IMG/VR virus record: IMGVR_UViG_3300009168_000069
Location: 1 to 41,568 of that record
Origin: a virus
Length of the DNA: 41,568 bases
Strand: one strand, 5' to 3'
Below, one piece after another: positions 8,694-17,648 of this stretch (position 1 is the first letter of the stretch; the number at the start of each line of letters is the position of its first letter). Position numbers and translations under genes: made by a program. The notes under the pieces are model-generated. The model saw nothing but the letters and a program-made list of their open reading frames with translations. It was not told the DNA's origin and did not search any database.

Positions 8694-9959
8694 TTAAGTT
8701 CCAAAAATTCCACGCATGGAATCTATATTATCTTTTACTGTTTTATCAATCTCAGGACTACGAAGTACTGGGGAACCAACTGTTCCTGCAGTATTACTAT
8801 GCTTCTGAAGAGCTTTTTCCAGCTCACTGATATCCTTAGTTATCTTTACCTGAGAAGCCTTAGTCCAGAGCTTACCTTTTTCAAAGAATCCTGTTGCAAA
8901 GAGATAAGACAGTCTTTCATCAAAAAACATTGGATCTTCAGATCTTTTCAGCCAGATTGCATTTGTAGTACGACCTTTGTTATCCTGTACAGGCTTAGTT
9001 ATTGCCTCATACATCTGTACCTTAGTCTGTTTGTTAATAGTAACTCCAGGAATAATCTCACTTAAAGAATTGATATTCTCTTTCAAAGTCTCCCTGCTTC
9101 TACGATTCTCTTCATCAATTAACTTACGCTGATTATCCGCTTCAGTCTTTTCTTCATTAATTTGCTCTGTTACAAGCTCCTTAAGCTTGCTAAGATATTC
9201 TTTAGAATCTTCAATATCATCTCCAAGATCCACAGCACTTTGAACCAGTTTCTCAATCTTCTTATCAGGCATTGATGTAGTCAGCTTATAGTAATCTGTA
9301 ATTACTTTCTTCCTAAGATCTACATTTTCTTCCTTAGCCAGATCATCCGTTTTAACAGAATCAAATCTATTCTTTAATTCAATCAGACTTCCTGCAGATT
9401 CCTGTGGAACACCTTTTCCAATTAAAGACAGATACTCCTGATATCCAGTATCCAAATCTTCCTTAGCAGCTGTTATATTAACCTCTATCTCAGATTTGAT
9501 AAGATTCCTAAGAGCCTCAGCTTCACCAAGATTCTTAGAATCCTCACTAAATTGCTTTTCATCAAAAGACGATAAAAGCCCCTGCGCAGCCAAGTCTCTA
9601 GCAAAGATTACAGTAAAAGGAGCGTCAGAAGAAGTTTCAGTTGGTTGTACGAGGGAGGCAGGGGCTTCACCATCTTTTTTTATATCTTCTTTAATCCCAA
9701 CTTTTTCAGCAACTTTTTCCTTATCCGCTTTTAATTCTGCACTTTGTTCTTCTAGAACCTTGTTAATATCCTTAAGTGATACATCCTTATCACTCTTCTT
9801 CTCTTTCTTACCTTCTTCCCCTTCTTTTTCAACCTCATCGGTCTTCTTTTCAGGTTCAGCTGCCAAGGCTGGGGCAGATGTCAATATCGCATTTACATCC
9901 AGACCCATATCCACCTCAAGCATTTCATCCAGACTCTGATCAAAAACTCCTTTTTCCAT
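8694..9959 (-). CDS. Scaffolding protein candidate
   Basis: 421 residues, highly charged. The first 110 or so residues are low-complexity Glu/Lys (EKEGEEGKKEKKSDKD). The middle is predicted coiled coil (EQINEEKTEADNQRKLIDEE) and the C-terminus is a compact helical region (LKENINSLSEIIPG onward). An acidic, extended, coiled-coil protein placed between portal and capsid is the classic scaffold arrangement. It could instead be a retained internal head protein. Its own promoter at 9970-9999 would allow high co-expression with capsid. Confidence 0.5.
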   Translation of the reverse strand: MEKGVFDQSLDEMLEVDMGLDVNAILTSAPALAAEPEKKTDEVEKEGEEGKKEKKSDKDVSLKDINKVLEEQSAELKADKEKVAEKVGIKEDIKKDGEAPASLVQPTETSSDAPFTVIFARDLAAQGLLSSFDEKQFSEDSKNLGEAEALRNLIKSEIEVNITAAKEDLDTGYQEYLSLIGKGVPQESAGSLIELKNRFDSVKTDDLAKEENVDLRKKVITDYYKLTTSMPDKKIEKLVQSAVDLGDDIEDSKEYLSKLKELVTEQINEEKTEADNQRKLIDEENRRSRETLKENINSLSEIIPGVTINKQTKVQMYEAITKPVQDNKGRTTNAIWLKRSEDPMFFDERLSYLFATGFFEKGKLWTKASQVKITKDISELEKALQKHSNTAGTVGSPVLRSPEIDKTVKDNIDSMRGIFGT

Positions 9960-9969
9960 AACTTCGATG

Positions 9970-9999
9970 CAAATTTACTACTTAATTTATAATATACAA
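9970..9999 (-). promoter_or_regulatory. Promoter for scaffold-capsid unit
   Basis: On the minus strand TTG, a 19-base spacer, then TAAATTTG (match to TAnnTTTG), 11 bases before the scaffold ATG. It lies in the 100-base gap after the portal gene. Confidence 0.5.
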
Positions 10000-10060
10000 T
10001 ACATAATTAACATTTACTAACTCCTGGTATAACGAAATCTATTATTTTTTATTAGATTAA

Positions 10061-12412
10061 CTACTTTTTAGGAGTAGGTTTATTAGCTACTTTACGCTTA
10101 ATTTCAATTTCACGATCTTTTTGTTCTTCTTTTTTACGGTTAGATCTCCTTACTTCATCCTGAGCTTCACGTTTTAAAGCAATTTCCTGAGAATTATCCT
10201 CAGGTTCTTTCATCTCAGCCTGAGGTTGTTCCTCTCCACTTTGGTTAATAAGGGCTACCTGAATTGCAGTTTCACTCTGCTTATCAATTCTATATCTCTC
10301 AAGAGCTTCATCTCTGGCCATTTGTTCAGCTTTCTGATCAATTGCAGCTTTCTGCATAGCAGCAGTTTGCTGAGCAATTTGTTCTTCAAAAGCCTCAAAT
10401 TTTCTTTGCAGTGAAGCAGGATCCTGAGTTCTGTATAATTCCATGACCATAGAAAGAACACCACCATTCTGCATAAAAGGTTGAACTAAAGCTTTTAAGG
10501 TATTCATCATATCCTTATCAACAGCAGAATTTGTTGAATAAATACCATACTCCGTTTCACAAAAAGACTGCCCATCAAAATCCAGGATAGCTTGAGATCC
10601 ATCAGATAATATAAACTGCCTCTTAAATTTCTGGTCTTTCCAGGCAATTTTGGCAGTTTCAATATATGCATTTATAGAACGATTAATGAAATCATCATGT
10701 ATACTGAAATACTTAGCAGTACTAAGACTACTCTGTTTTACTGATCTCTCTATACCTCCAACTGTTTCTCGTGTCTCTATAGAACCTTTACGCTGAGGAG
10801 TAATACCCACTATATCCTGAATCCTATTTTCAAGGAATGTAAGAATACCCATGAGATTAGTAATTACTTGTGCATCACCAATTTCCACTGTACCAGAACC
10901 ACGATTCATATGACCTACCAACTTACCCATAGCTGCACCTTTCTGACCCTCATTAAATTCATCCTCAAAAACAATCTTCATCTGATCAAGATAGAATAGG
11001 AACTGATCCATGGTAAATTGGGAAGGTATCATTGCAGTACTTAATCTTGCTACCTTACCTTTATAAGTCTTAAGTTCTTCCCAAAGCTTATGCATAAAGA
11101 AATTATACATCAACTGGTATGGTTTTCCAAGACTTACAAAAGAGAGAGATCTGGCATCATTAGTATTAAATATATTTCCAACAACTCCTGGAAAACATTT
11201 ACTTGGATTATCCATGGATCGAAATTGTACCGGTCTTGGACCCATCTTAACATATATATCTTCCCCAAGCTTAGTCCCTTCATTCCATTCACTAAGCCAG
11301 ATCCAGGTAACATTTTCACGTTCAACATCGTCCAAAGGATATTCCTCATCAACATAAGTCTTCTGTATATCACCATTCTCATCAACAAAAGGAAGAATAC
11401 CTACCTTCCTCATCCCTTTCCAGAGTAAACGAAGTTTCCGTACATTACCATAGGCATCAAAAGTACCACCAAAGAAAGATGCATCTTTAGCATTAGCAGT
11501 TATAACTACTCCAATTCCACCCTGCTGATTAATCCAGGAAGTTAGATCAATAGGTATATTTTTAAGATTACGATTAAATAATCTCCCTGATGCTCCTGCA
11601 TTTGCAGCATAACCATCCTCAAGTTTCTTAATCTGAGCATCAGTAAGTTCATCATAAGACTCATCAATAACCTGTCCAACAGGAACATAACTTAACTCTA
11701 TAATAAGATCAGAATCCTCTATACGATATGTACCAGATGAACGTAATGTAAATAAATTAAGAGGATTACCTTTACGCATTATTGGTTCCCCACCAACTAT
11801 TTCACAAATTGATATTTCTTCTCCCGGAGTAAGAAGGTCCTCAAAACATTTACTAAATAACTCCTTCATATTCTGGCTGATATAACCATACTGGATGATC
11901 TGAGAAGCCATAAGTTCACGCTTATCACGATAATTAAACTTCATCCATTTTGCCTGTGATTGTATCGCAGCCGCAGCCTGCTCCTCTGAAAAGTCTGCAG
12001 AAACCACTTTAGATAGAATAGACTCGTTGATAAGGGCTGTAACCTCCTCAAGTTTAGCATTTACCAGATCAGGATTACTCATAGTGATCAAAGGATTGAA
12101 TCTGGCCTCCCTCTCTTCACCGAGCAATACCGCCATATAAGAATTAAGAAGAGGATAATTTTTATAACTATTATCAAACTTAGCTTCCAGGCGATATGGA
12201 TTTATAACCGCATCAACTTCTTTTGGGTCTACTATGTTATTTATTAAATTAACATTACTGAGTTTTTCTGCCATACTGGCACGTATGCCATTATCTATAT
12301 CAAAACCTATTATTTCATCAGCAGCATCTATACATTCCTTATAATAAGATTCGGTCTTCTGTCTCCTGGTCCTTTTCTGAAAAGGGAATGCTAATTTATT
12401 TACAGTGGCCAT
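10061..12412 (-). CDS. Portal protein
   Basis: 783 residues. The N-terminal two thirds show the portal pattern: early helices (RQKTESYYKECIDAADEI), YPLLNSYMAVLLGEEREARF, a mixed central domain, and GSIETRETVGGIERSVKQSS, which resembles the long helix of phage portals. The last 110 residues are a charged coiled coil ending in a basic tail (KRKVANKPTPKK), perhaps the crown or barrel. Length agrees with crAss-like portals (about 750-800). It lies between terminase and scaffold, as in most tailed phages. Twelve copies would form the DNA entry ring. Confidence 0.5.
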   Translation of the reverse strand: MATVNKLAFPFQKRTRRQKTESYYKECIDAADEIIGFDIDNGIRASMAEKLSNVNLINNIVDPKEVDAVINPYRLEAKFDNSYKNYPLLNSYMAVLLGEEREARFNPLITMSNPDLVNAKLEEVTALINESILSKVVSADFSEEQAAAAIQSQAKWMKFNYRDKRELMASQIIQYGYISQNMKELFSKCFEDLLTPGEEISICEIVGGEPIMRKGNPLNLFTLRSSGTYRIEDSDLIIELSYVPVGQVIDESYDELTDAQIKKLEDGYAANAGASGRLFNRNLKNIPIDLTSWINQQGGIGVVITANAKDASFFGGTFDAYGNVRKLRLLWKGMRKVGILPFVDENGDIQKTYVDEEYPLDDVERENVTWIWLSEWNEGTKLGEDIYVKMGPRPVQFRSMDNPSKCFPGVVGNIFNTNDARSLSFVSLGKPYQLMYNFFMHKLWEELKTYKGKVARLSTAMIPSQFTMDQFLFYLDQMKIVFEDEFNEGQKGAAMGKLVGHMNRGSGTVEIGDAQVITNLMGILTFLENRIQDIVGITPQRKGSIETRETVGGIERSVKQSSLSTAKYFSIHDDFINRSINAYIETAKIAWKDQKFKRQFILSDGSQAILDFDGQSFCETEYGIYSTNSAVDKDMMNTLKALVQPFMQNGGVLSMVMELYRTQDPASLQRKFEAFEEQIAQQTAAMQKAAIDQKAEQMARDEALERYRIDKQSETAIQVALINQSGEEQPQAEMKEPEDNSQEIALKREAQDEVRRSNRKKEEQKDREIEIKRKVANKPTPKK

Positions 12413-12458
12413 AATTTCAAATTTTCACAAAGATCAGAATTATTAATTAATTTTCCTA

Positions 12459-14756
12459 TTAATTTTTATTCGTGGTATAACGAAATGCTTCAATATTTTT
12501 AGCGGGATTGACAACTTTTGGCTTATTCCCAAACTTACCCCAACGTTTAAACCAGGGGTCATCAAGAACTGTTTTTACTTTATCTTCGTATTTATGCTGT
12601 TCAAACTTCTCTCTGTCAGCACGAAGTATCATAAGCATCCCCATGGCTGAAATTCTGTCAAAGTTATCATCAGGATTCCAGGCAAGAAGTTCTTTCAGAT
12701 AACCTATAGATCTTACTTTATGAAGGTTCATTAACCTTGGCTTTTGTATTATATTACCAGAAGCATCTTTTTCATCCTCTTCAGGAGGAGCATAAGCATC
12801 TTCTATTAACCAATCAGCCTGCAGTTTCCTGCTCCAGGAATTAATTATCTTACTTGCAGTAGTACCTTTGGAACGGTTCCCAAACATATTACCTTTGACA
12901 TACTCCATGTCACGAAGTACCTGAGGAGTATCACAAAGATACTGAAGATTCCTGGTAGAATCAAAATACTGAAATAATCCTTTAAGGTTATTCTCATAAT
13001 TTGCTGTAGCATTATAAAATCTAAGTAGTTTTATACAGACTTCATAGAACTCTGAAGCTAATCTTGGTCGTCCTGTATATTCTGCAACTATCCTGTCAGT
13101 CCAGGTATCAAAGATAAATATTGAACCAAGAGAATTCGTATATGTACTTTCATCAACATCAATCGGGTCAATGCCTGCAATATATCGCCAGAAAGGAATG
13201 CTGTTGTCAGTCATGCGATGAGGCATCTCATATATCTCCACACACCCTACCTTATCCAGTTCATCATGTAATGGATAGTTACGAAGTACGGGATGCATTT
13301 CTTTCTTATCCCAGACTATCTCTCCTGCAGTTGTACTTTTCAGACTACCTACATAATGAGCACTCAGGAACTTATTAATATCAGGAGAAATTTCAGACAT
13401 ATATTCCTTAATATCAACTACAGGGAAAATACTACCCTCTCTCCTCATTATAGCTTCCTGAGGAGTAATACACATTTCAGCCTTATGCTGTACAAGAGTG
13501 TTAGGATCAGTAGAGTTATATTTTATTTCAACCCTTCTCTTTATAATTTCCAGAAGAGCTTTTATAACATCAGAGTTTCCATCCTTATCATAACATCCTA
13601 TCCTGTTCAGATAAGCAGGATAAAACATGGCAAAAGGAGATGTACCATTTACATTCTTATCAAAAACATTAGGAATAGAATATATATTATACCCTTTAGG
13701 ATTATAACACATCTCCTCAGCTCCTGCAAAATCAGCTCCCTCAGTACCTCCTGTACCACCCCCGATCATTGTAGAGTGGGCAAAATCTCCCTCCTCTGTG
13801 GACTCTCTGGCAATACTCCAGGTCTTTAATAAGTTAGGGAATAGTCCCCACTCATCATAATACATAGTACCTCTTTTACCCCTGGCATGCTCAGGATTTC
13901 CCTGAGTTGTAACCCCTATTACGGAATTCTTGGTTCCCTGAGAAAGCCCTTCCTGGTCAGTGTATCCCATTTCCCAAACCATGTTATTCAAGGAATCTTT
14001 GCTTTTGAGCCTTGGCCACGGGGTATGAGATGCACACCAGGATACATTACTATCAAACTTATTCAGGATACCATCCTTTGTAAGATATTCTTTTTCACTT
14101 GCAATAGCAAAGGCTTGAAGATCAGACCAGTTAAGGGAAGTATCACCAATGATAAGAAGACGGGCCAATCCTGATCCTCCAATATAAGAGAATCCAACTC
14201 CCCTTCTCTTAAGTAAGCCAGCATGCTGACCTGCCTCCTTTGCTTGCTGTATGTAATGGAATAAGAGATAATTACCATCATAAACATCAGCAAATTCACG
14301 CTTTCTGATAAGTCTCTTAGTTCCAGGAACTATAATATTTCTAAGAATAGGAGAATAGTTAAGATAGAAGTAGTATGGACCTGGGATCCATTCACCATCT
14401 GAATCACGAGTATACCCATCTCGGCATCTACGTGCTTCTTCCTTCCAGAAACGTACATAGGCTGAATTAGGAGAAACATTAGGATATAAAGTAGTATACT
14501 TCTTGAATTTCTGAAAATGCAGGGCAGCTGGCCTAAAATAGTCCATATCCTCAAGAATATGAGGATTGGTAAGATCAATTTTAATCTTTCCAAACTCATC
14601 TCTCTCAAGATCACGGGCATACTTCCTGTTTATATCTGTAAGATTCTGTATAAATTTTACAGTAGTATAAAACTCCATGATCTCCAGGAAAACCTCACGA
14701 TCTCCGGTTTTAATGGATTCTAAACTAGTTTGTAGCTGATTCAAGCCCATCTTCAA
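12459..14756 (-). CDS. terL: Terminase large subunit (packaging ATPase-nuclease)
   Basis: 765 residues. The ATPase has a divergent Walker A loop, KRRGVGFSY (residues 183-191), of the type I know from crAss-like terminases where the usual GKS/T is altered. Walker B is GTMYYDEW (296-303, Asp301-Glu302). The C-terminal RNase H-like nuclease begins with IAGIDPID (first catalytic Asp about 530) and later holds QYFDSTRN. The enzyme cuts concatemers and pumps DNA through the portal. The start overlaps the preceding gene by about 32 bases. Two in-frame ATGs (14756 and 14750) are equally good. Confidence 0.5.
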   Translation of the reverse strand: MKMGLNQLQTSLESIKTGDREVFLEIMEFYTTVKFIQNLTDINRKYARDLERDEFGKIKIDLTNPHILEDMDYFRPAALHFQKFKKYTTLYPNVSPNSAYVRFWKEEARRCRDGYTRDSDGEWIPGPYYFYLNYSPILRNIIVPGTKRLIRKREFADVYDGNYLLFHYIQQAKEAGQHAGLLKRRGVGFSYIGGSGLARLLIIGDTSLNWSDLQAFAIASEKEYLTKDGILNKFDSNVSWCASHTPWPRLKSKDSLNNMVWEMGYTDQEGLSQGTKNSVIGVTTQGNPEHARGKRGTMYYDEWGLFPNLLKTWSIARESTEEGDFAHSTMIGGGTGGTEGADFAGAEEMCYNPKGYNIYSIPNVFDKNVNGTSPFAMFYPAYLNRIGCYDKDGNSDVIKALLEIIKRRVEIKYNSTDPNTLVQHKAEMCITPQEAIMRREGSIFPVVDIKEYMSEISPDINKFLSAHYVGSLKSTTAGEIVWDKKEMHPVLRNYPLHDELDKVGCVEIYEMPHRMTDNSIPFWRYIAGIDPIDVDESTYTNSLGSIFIFDTWTDRIVAEYTGRPRLASEFYEVCIKLLRFYNATANYENNLKGLFQYFDSTRNLQYLCDTPQVLRDMEYVKGNMFGNRSKGTTASKIINSWSRKLQADWLIEDAYAPPEEDEKDASGNIIQKPRLMNLHKVRSIGYLKELLAWNPDDNFDRISAMGMLMILRADREKFEQHKYEDKVKTVLDDPWFKRWGKFGNKPKVVNPAKNIEAFRYTTNKN

Positions 14757-15291
14757 ATAAAGACTTTGTCCTGGATCCTACCTTATCCTTCTTACTCTGA
14801 ATTTCTTTCTTAACCATATTTTCCAATTTTGTCAGATTCTCCAGGATCCCGGCACTACGTTCTATTGTCCTTGCAACCTTATCAATATCATGCTTACTCT
14901 TCCCATTCTTATCAGTAGCCAGAAAGTCTACCTCTCTGTAAAATGCCCTCATCTTATCTATGACACTTTTAGCATCCCTTAATAATAACAAAGGCAAAAT
15001 TTCTTCGCTCCTTTTACTATAGAACTCTCTGGCTTTCCTGACAACTTCATCCTCTTTCCAAGACTTTGGCAGGGACAAATTCTCGATGATCTCTGCCTCC
15101 CTACTATCCTCATCAGTTATATCAGAGAAGTCTGACTTGAAATCCTCCATAAAATAAATATAGCCCATCTCTGCAAGGGCTTTCTCTTTGGACTTAGTCT
15201 TATCCCTATCCCAGACCACTTTAAAAGGAAGTAATAAATACGCTTCCTCTGATATAGTTACCTGATTATTAGTACAATCAAACAATCTCAT
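14725..15291 (-). CDS. Conserved pre-terminase protein of Bacteroidota phages
   Basis: 188 residues from the ATG at 15291 (MRLFDCTNNQ). An upstream GTG-type extension to 15351 would overlap the previous gene more. Features: LLPFKVVWDRDKTKSKEKAL, then YIYFMEDFKSDF, then a helical second half ending in basic and acidic residues. I remember the pattern of PFK-W-RDKSK and YIYF-DYKS as common just before terL in crAss-like phages. It may be a small-terminase-like or virion protein, and neither is proven. Overlap with terL suggests translational coupling. Confidence 0.5.
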   Translation of the reverse strand: MRLFDCTNNQVTISEEAYLLLPFKVVWDRDKTKSKEKALAEMGYIYFMEDFKSDFSDITDEDSREAEIIENLSLPKSWKEDEVVRKAREFYSKRSEEILPLLLLRDAKSVIDKMRAFYREVDFLATDKNGKSKHDIDKVARTIERSAGILENLTKLENMVKKEIQSKKDKVGSRTKSLFEDGLESATN

Positions 15292-15520
15292 TCTTCTTCC
15301 TCCTTTTCTGCAATCTCTCTTTATTCCAGGGGGGACAATGAAATACACCAAAATATGGTATACGGAGACCTGGAAAAATCATCTTCTCCCTGTCGCATCT
15401 GTATTTCATTACTATTGCGAATAATGCAAAAGGAGCCTCGTAAGCTTTCTCTATCTCCTCCTGGGTTAACTTCATTTCCTTTGATAGGCTAGATATCAAA
15501 GCCTTCACCTCCCTGTTCAT
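15278..15520 (-). CDS. Small conserved phage protein upstream of terminase
   Basis: 80 residues: an N-terminal helical part (LSKEMKLTQEEIEKAYEAPF) and IPYFGVFHCPPWNKERLQKR, an arrangement I recall in Bacteroidota phages as a short conserved ORF before terL (a basic RNFGTF-like motif). A DNA-binding role is plausible from the basic C-terminus (KRRKKNE). It overlaps both neighbours by 13-32 bases. Confidence 0.5.
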   Translation of the reverse strand: MNREVKALISSLSKEMKLTQEEIEKAYEAPFALFAIVMKYRCDREKMIFPGLRIPYFGVFHCPPWNKERLQKRRKKNEIV

Positions 15521-15683
15521 CTTCCTCCTCTTCCTGATCTCTGAATAACATATCCATCTCTACAAGTTCCTGGATACAAACAGAACATAAAGGTATAGAA
15601 CCAGAAGGTCCTGATAGTGTTATTTTTTTACTCTTCTGCTTCCTTTCCAGGGATTCGCATCTTATACATTTTTTACTTGCCAT
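15489..15683 (-). CDS. Small zinc-finger protein
   Basis: 64 residues with CIRC at 6-9 and CSVC at 33-36, a likely four-Cys zinc site, and a very acidic tail (QEEEEDEQGG). Such small Cys-pair proteins are frequent in phages and may bind nucleic acid or a host partner. It overlaps the end of the exonuclease gene by 11 bases. Confidence 0.5.
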   Translation of the reverse strand: MASKKCIRCESLERKQKSKKITLSGPSGSIPLCSVCIQELVEMDMLFRDQEEEEDEQGGEGFDI

Positions 15684-16626
15684 TGCTGACTAATATTGAT
15701 TTACTGTTGGTATAAACCGACTTACGTTCTCTTGCAAGAGCTCCACAACTCTTACATCTGTAATTACGATACTTTCCAGTCTGCGTAAAATAATAGTACC
15801 CAACAAATTCTAGGCTTCGCCCACCACAATTTGGACAGACTGCTTCCTCAGAATCTATAAATAAATTGTAATTAGGGTGTGCTTTAATATAAGGTCTCAT
15901 AATAAGATATACTTCTTCCAGGACACTTACATCCTTACGATTATAAATCTCCATATATTTTAAAGCATCCTCATTACCATCCATACAGGCAGACCATAAG
16001 GTAAAATCAGTTTCATCCTTACCTTCTATTCCAAAGGTTCTTGCAAGACCTTCAAGTTTATTAGATGAAAAACCAAACTCCCTTTTAGCAACTTCCTTAG
16101 TATCAATCTGTTGATAATAAGTAGTGGGAGGGAGTCCATGAAGTAAAAATCTTGATTTTATCTTAGGTATGTCAAAAGACTTACCATTATGTGCTATTAC
16201 TATATCTGCCTGGTTGAGAAGATGCCAAAGAGTCTCAACTATCCTCTTATCATCCTCCTGTAAAATCTCCTTACTATTCAACCTCTGAGAGAAAGTCTCA
16301 GGTTCCAGGAGCCATTTCGCAGCCCAGGTTATCATAAACCAGTCGGAGATCATCTGATCCAGATAGATGTTTTGTCTCCAGGTACGCCAGACATAAGCAC
16401 GAAGAGGAGCAGTTTCTATATCTAAAATTAGAATTTTAGGTAATGTATGCGGATCTAATTTATGAGCAGGTACTTCTCCCAGGAGTCCTTCCCTGTGTAA
16501 TATCTTCTTAGCTTCCCTGACAGACTCAGGAGTCACTTTTAACCAGGAAGCAATTTTATTAGCCCCCATATTAATAACATAAGGTTTTTTATTGATTTTA
16601 TCAATAACTTTTTGTATATCACTCAT
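15673..16626 (-). CDS. DEDDy 3'-5' exonuclease with N-terminal HTH and C-terminal zinc ribbon
   Basis: 317 residues in three parts. Residues 20-50 (ASWLKVTPESVREAKKILHR) look like a helix-turn-helix. An RNase H-like exonuclease of the DnaQ/YprB type follows: LDIETAP (Asp69, Glu71), AHNGKSFD (Asp152), and YNRKD (Tyr228-x3-Asp232), the DEDDy set. At the end are CPNC (264-267) and CKSC (291-294), a zinc ribbon. It is probably a proofreading-like or recombination nuclease. The HTH-exonuclease-ribbon fusion and its place before terL are of interest. All catalytic residues appear intact. Confidence 0.5.
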   Translation of the reverse strand: MSDIQKVIDKINKKPYVINMGANKIASWLKVTPESVREAKKILHREGLLGEVPAHKLDPHTLPKILILDIETAPLRAYVWRTWRQNIYLDQMISDWFMITWAAKWLLEPETFSQRLNSKEILQEDDKRIVETLWHLLNQADIVIAHNGKSFDIPKIKSRFLLHGLPPTTYYQQIDTKEVAKREFGFSSNKLEGLARTFGIEGKDETDFTLWSACMDGNEDALKYMEIYNRKDVSVLEEVYLIMRPYIKAHPNYNLFIDSEEAVCPNCGGRSLEFVGYYYFTQTGKYRNYRCKSCGALARERKSVYTNSKSILVSNGK

Positions 16627-16637
16627 TTAATAATGGA

Positions 16638-16991
16638 TTAGTCTTCATCTTCAAATATAAAAGTTAATTCTGGTACTTTATTTAGAATATATTTAGGTAT
16701 AAGAGTACTTTCATCCAGGAGCTTAATCCTCCTGAGAGTACTCAATATATTATATACCCCCGGCATTTTAATGCCCAATTTGTTAGAGATCTCTATCCGG
16801 GTATCATAGTTGAAGATCAACTTGTTGCGTTCTGCAAACGGGATGTTCCTATACTTATGATTAACCTTAAGCAGGTAAGCATATAGTTCTAACTCTTTAG
16901 GCCTTAATTTGTTGAATGGGGGTATATTATTTAATATAAGTAACAGCTTAAGAAAATATGTATCTTCATTCGTCTTTATCCTTACTTTCAT
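16638..16991 (-). CDS. Winged-helix DNA-binding regulator candidate
   Basis: 117 residues. LRPKELELYAYLLKVNHKY, then RIEISNKLGIKMPGVYNILS and LRRIKLLD read as a winged helix-turn-helix: recognition helix near residues 75-88, wing after it. I recall similar proteins in Bacteroidota phages before the terminase module. It could control late transcription or act in replication. It overlaps its upstream neighbour by 26 bases. Confidence 0.5.
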   Translation of the reverse strand: MKVRIKTNEDTYFLKLLLILNNIPPFNKLRPKELELYAYLLKVNHKYRNIPFAERNKLIFNYDTRIEISNKLGIKMPGVYNILSTLRRIKLLDESTLIPKYILNKVPELTFIFEDED

Positions 16992-17229
16992 GCTTGCGAA
17001 ATTTAGTACGGCTTAATTTCCAAAATAGTTCCAATTGCAGGGGGGTCAGGTCACTCATAGTCTCCCCCTCATTAAGGACAGACTCTACAACTTCCACAAA
17101 ATATACATTATCTTCAACATATACCTTTCTGACACATTTTCCCAGCTCATTATACACTATATCACCAGCTTTTACTTTATCCTCTGACAGGATAATTAAC
17201 GGATCGCTGTATGGTCTGTAATACTTCAT
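16966..17229 (-). CDS. Hypothetical protein at head of regulator-terminase unit
   Basis: 87 residues. The N-terminal part is small and beta-type (AGDIVYNELGKCVRKVYVED), followed by a helical segment (TPLQLELFWKLSRTKFRK) and a charged end. First gene after the promoter at 17246-17277, with its ATG about 17 bases downstream of the -7 box. No family recognised. Confidence 0.5.
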   Translation of the reverse strand: MKYYRPYSDPLIILSEDKVKAGDIVYNELGKCVRKVYVEDNVYFVEVVESVLNEGETMSDLTPLQLELFWKLSRTKFRKHESKDKDE

Positions 17230-17245
17230 TATGCTAGATTTTCTG

Positions 17246-17277
17246 CAAAGTTAAATATTAATTTTGACATTTCCAAA
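17246..17277 (-). promoter_or_regulatory. Strong Bacteroidota-type phage promoter
   Basis: Minus strand: TTTG, a 20-base spacer starting GAAATGTCAAAA, then TAACTTTG. It exactly fits -33 TTTG and -7 TAnnTTTG. It is followed by C and A bases suitable for a start site and lies after a terminator. Confidence 0.5.
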
Positions 17278-17287
17278 TTATTTCAAT

Positions 17288-17309
17288 AAAAAATGTCCTT
17301 TTCAGGACA
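17288..17309 (-). terminator. Intrinsic terminator at the end of the Hsp20 gene
   Basis: On the minus strand TGTCCT and AGGACA form a stem around a GAAA tetraloop, followed by TTTTTTATT. The hairpin overlaps the Hsp20 stop codon. Confidence 0.5.
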
Positions 17310-17646
17310 CTTTTATTGGAATTGCTTTCTGTTTCTTCTGAGATACCTTAGGTATTGTAATTTTAAGTATACCATTTCGATACCCTGCATCTGCCTTACT
17401 GAAATCATATGCAGAAGCATAAAACCTGCTCACAATAGAATAGAGTGTCTGCTTTTTCTCATTATTAATTCTAAGGTACAATCCTCCATCCTCTGAGAAT
17501 AATTCAAAATCCTCCTTCTCATAGCCTGGAACAGCTACAGAAAGAATAAGCTCATCATTTTTTTCTTCCCAATCAGACCACATAGGGATCTTGAAATCAT
17601 CATAATTTGGGAACATCCTGTAAAATTTTAATAAGTCTAATAACAT
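17302..17646 (-). CDS. Small heat shock protein, Hsp20 / alpha-crystallin family
   Basis: 114 residues. The alpha-crystallin core is clear: NDELILSVAVPGYEKEDFEL, then GGLYLRINNE and the conserved C-terminal GYRNGILKITIPK, followed by a basic tail with an IPIKV end like the I-x-I/V motif that docks between dimers. These are ATP-independent holdases that bind unfolding proteins. Hsp20 genes occur in cyanophage T4-like genomes and here could help virion protein folding. The N-terminal arm is short (about 25 residues). It ends in a terminator. Confidence 0.5.
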   Translation of the reverse strand: MLLDLLKFYRMFPNYDDFKIPMWSDWEEKNDELILSVAVPGYEKEDFELFSEDGGLYLRINNEKKQTLYSIVSRFYASAYDFSKADAGYRNGILKITIPKVSQKKQKAIPIKVS

Positions 17647-17648
17647 AT

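Noticed and set aside
9496-9961. Plus-strand frames of 147 and 61 codons opposite the scaffold gene
   Set aside because: Ser/Phe-rich antisense shadows of the Glu/Lys-rich scaffold sequence.
13293-13829. Plus-strand 178-codon frame opposite the terminase
   Set aside because: Antisense shadow within the clear terminase gene. No start signal or recognisable domain.
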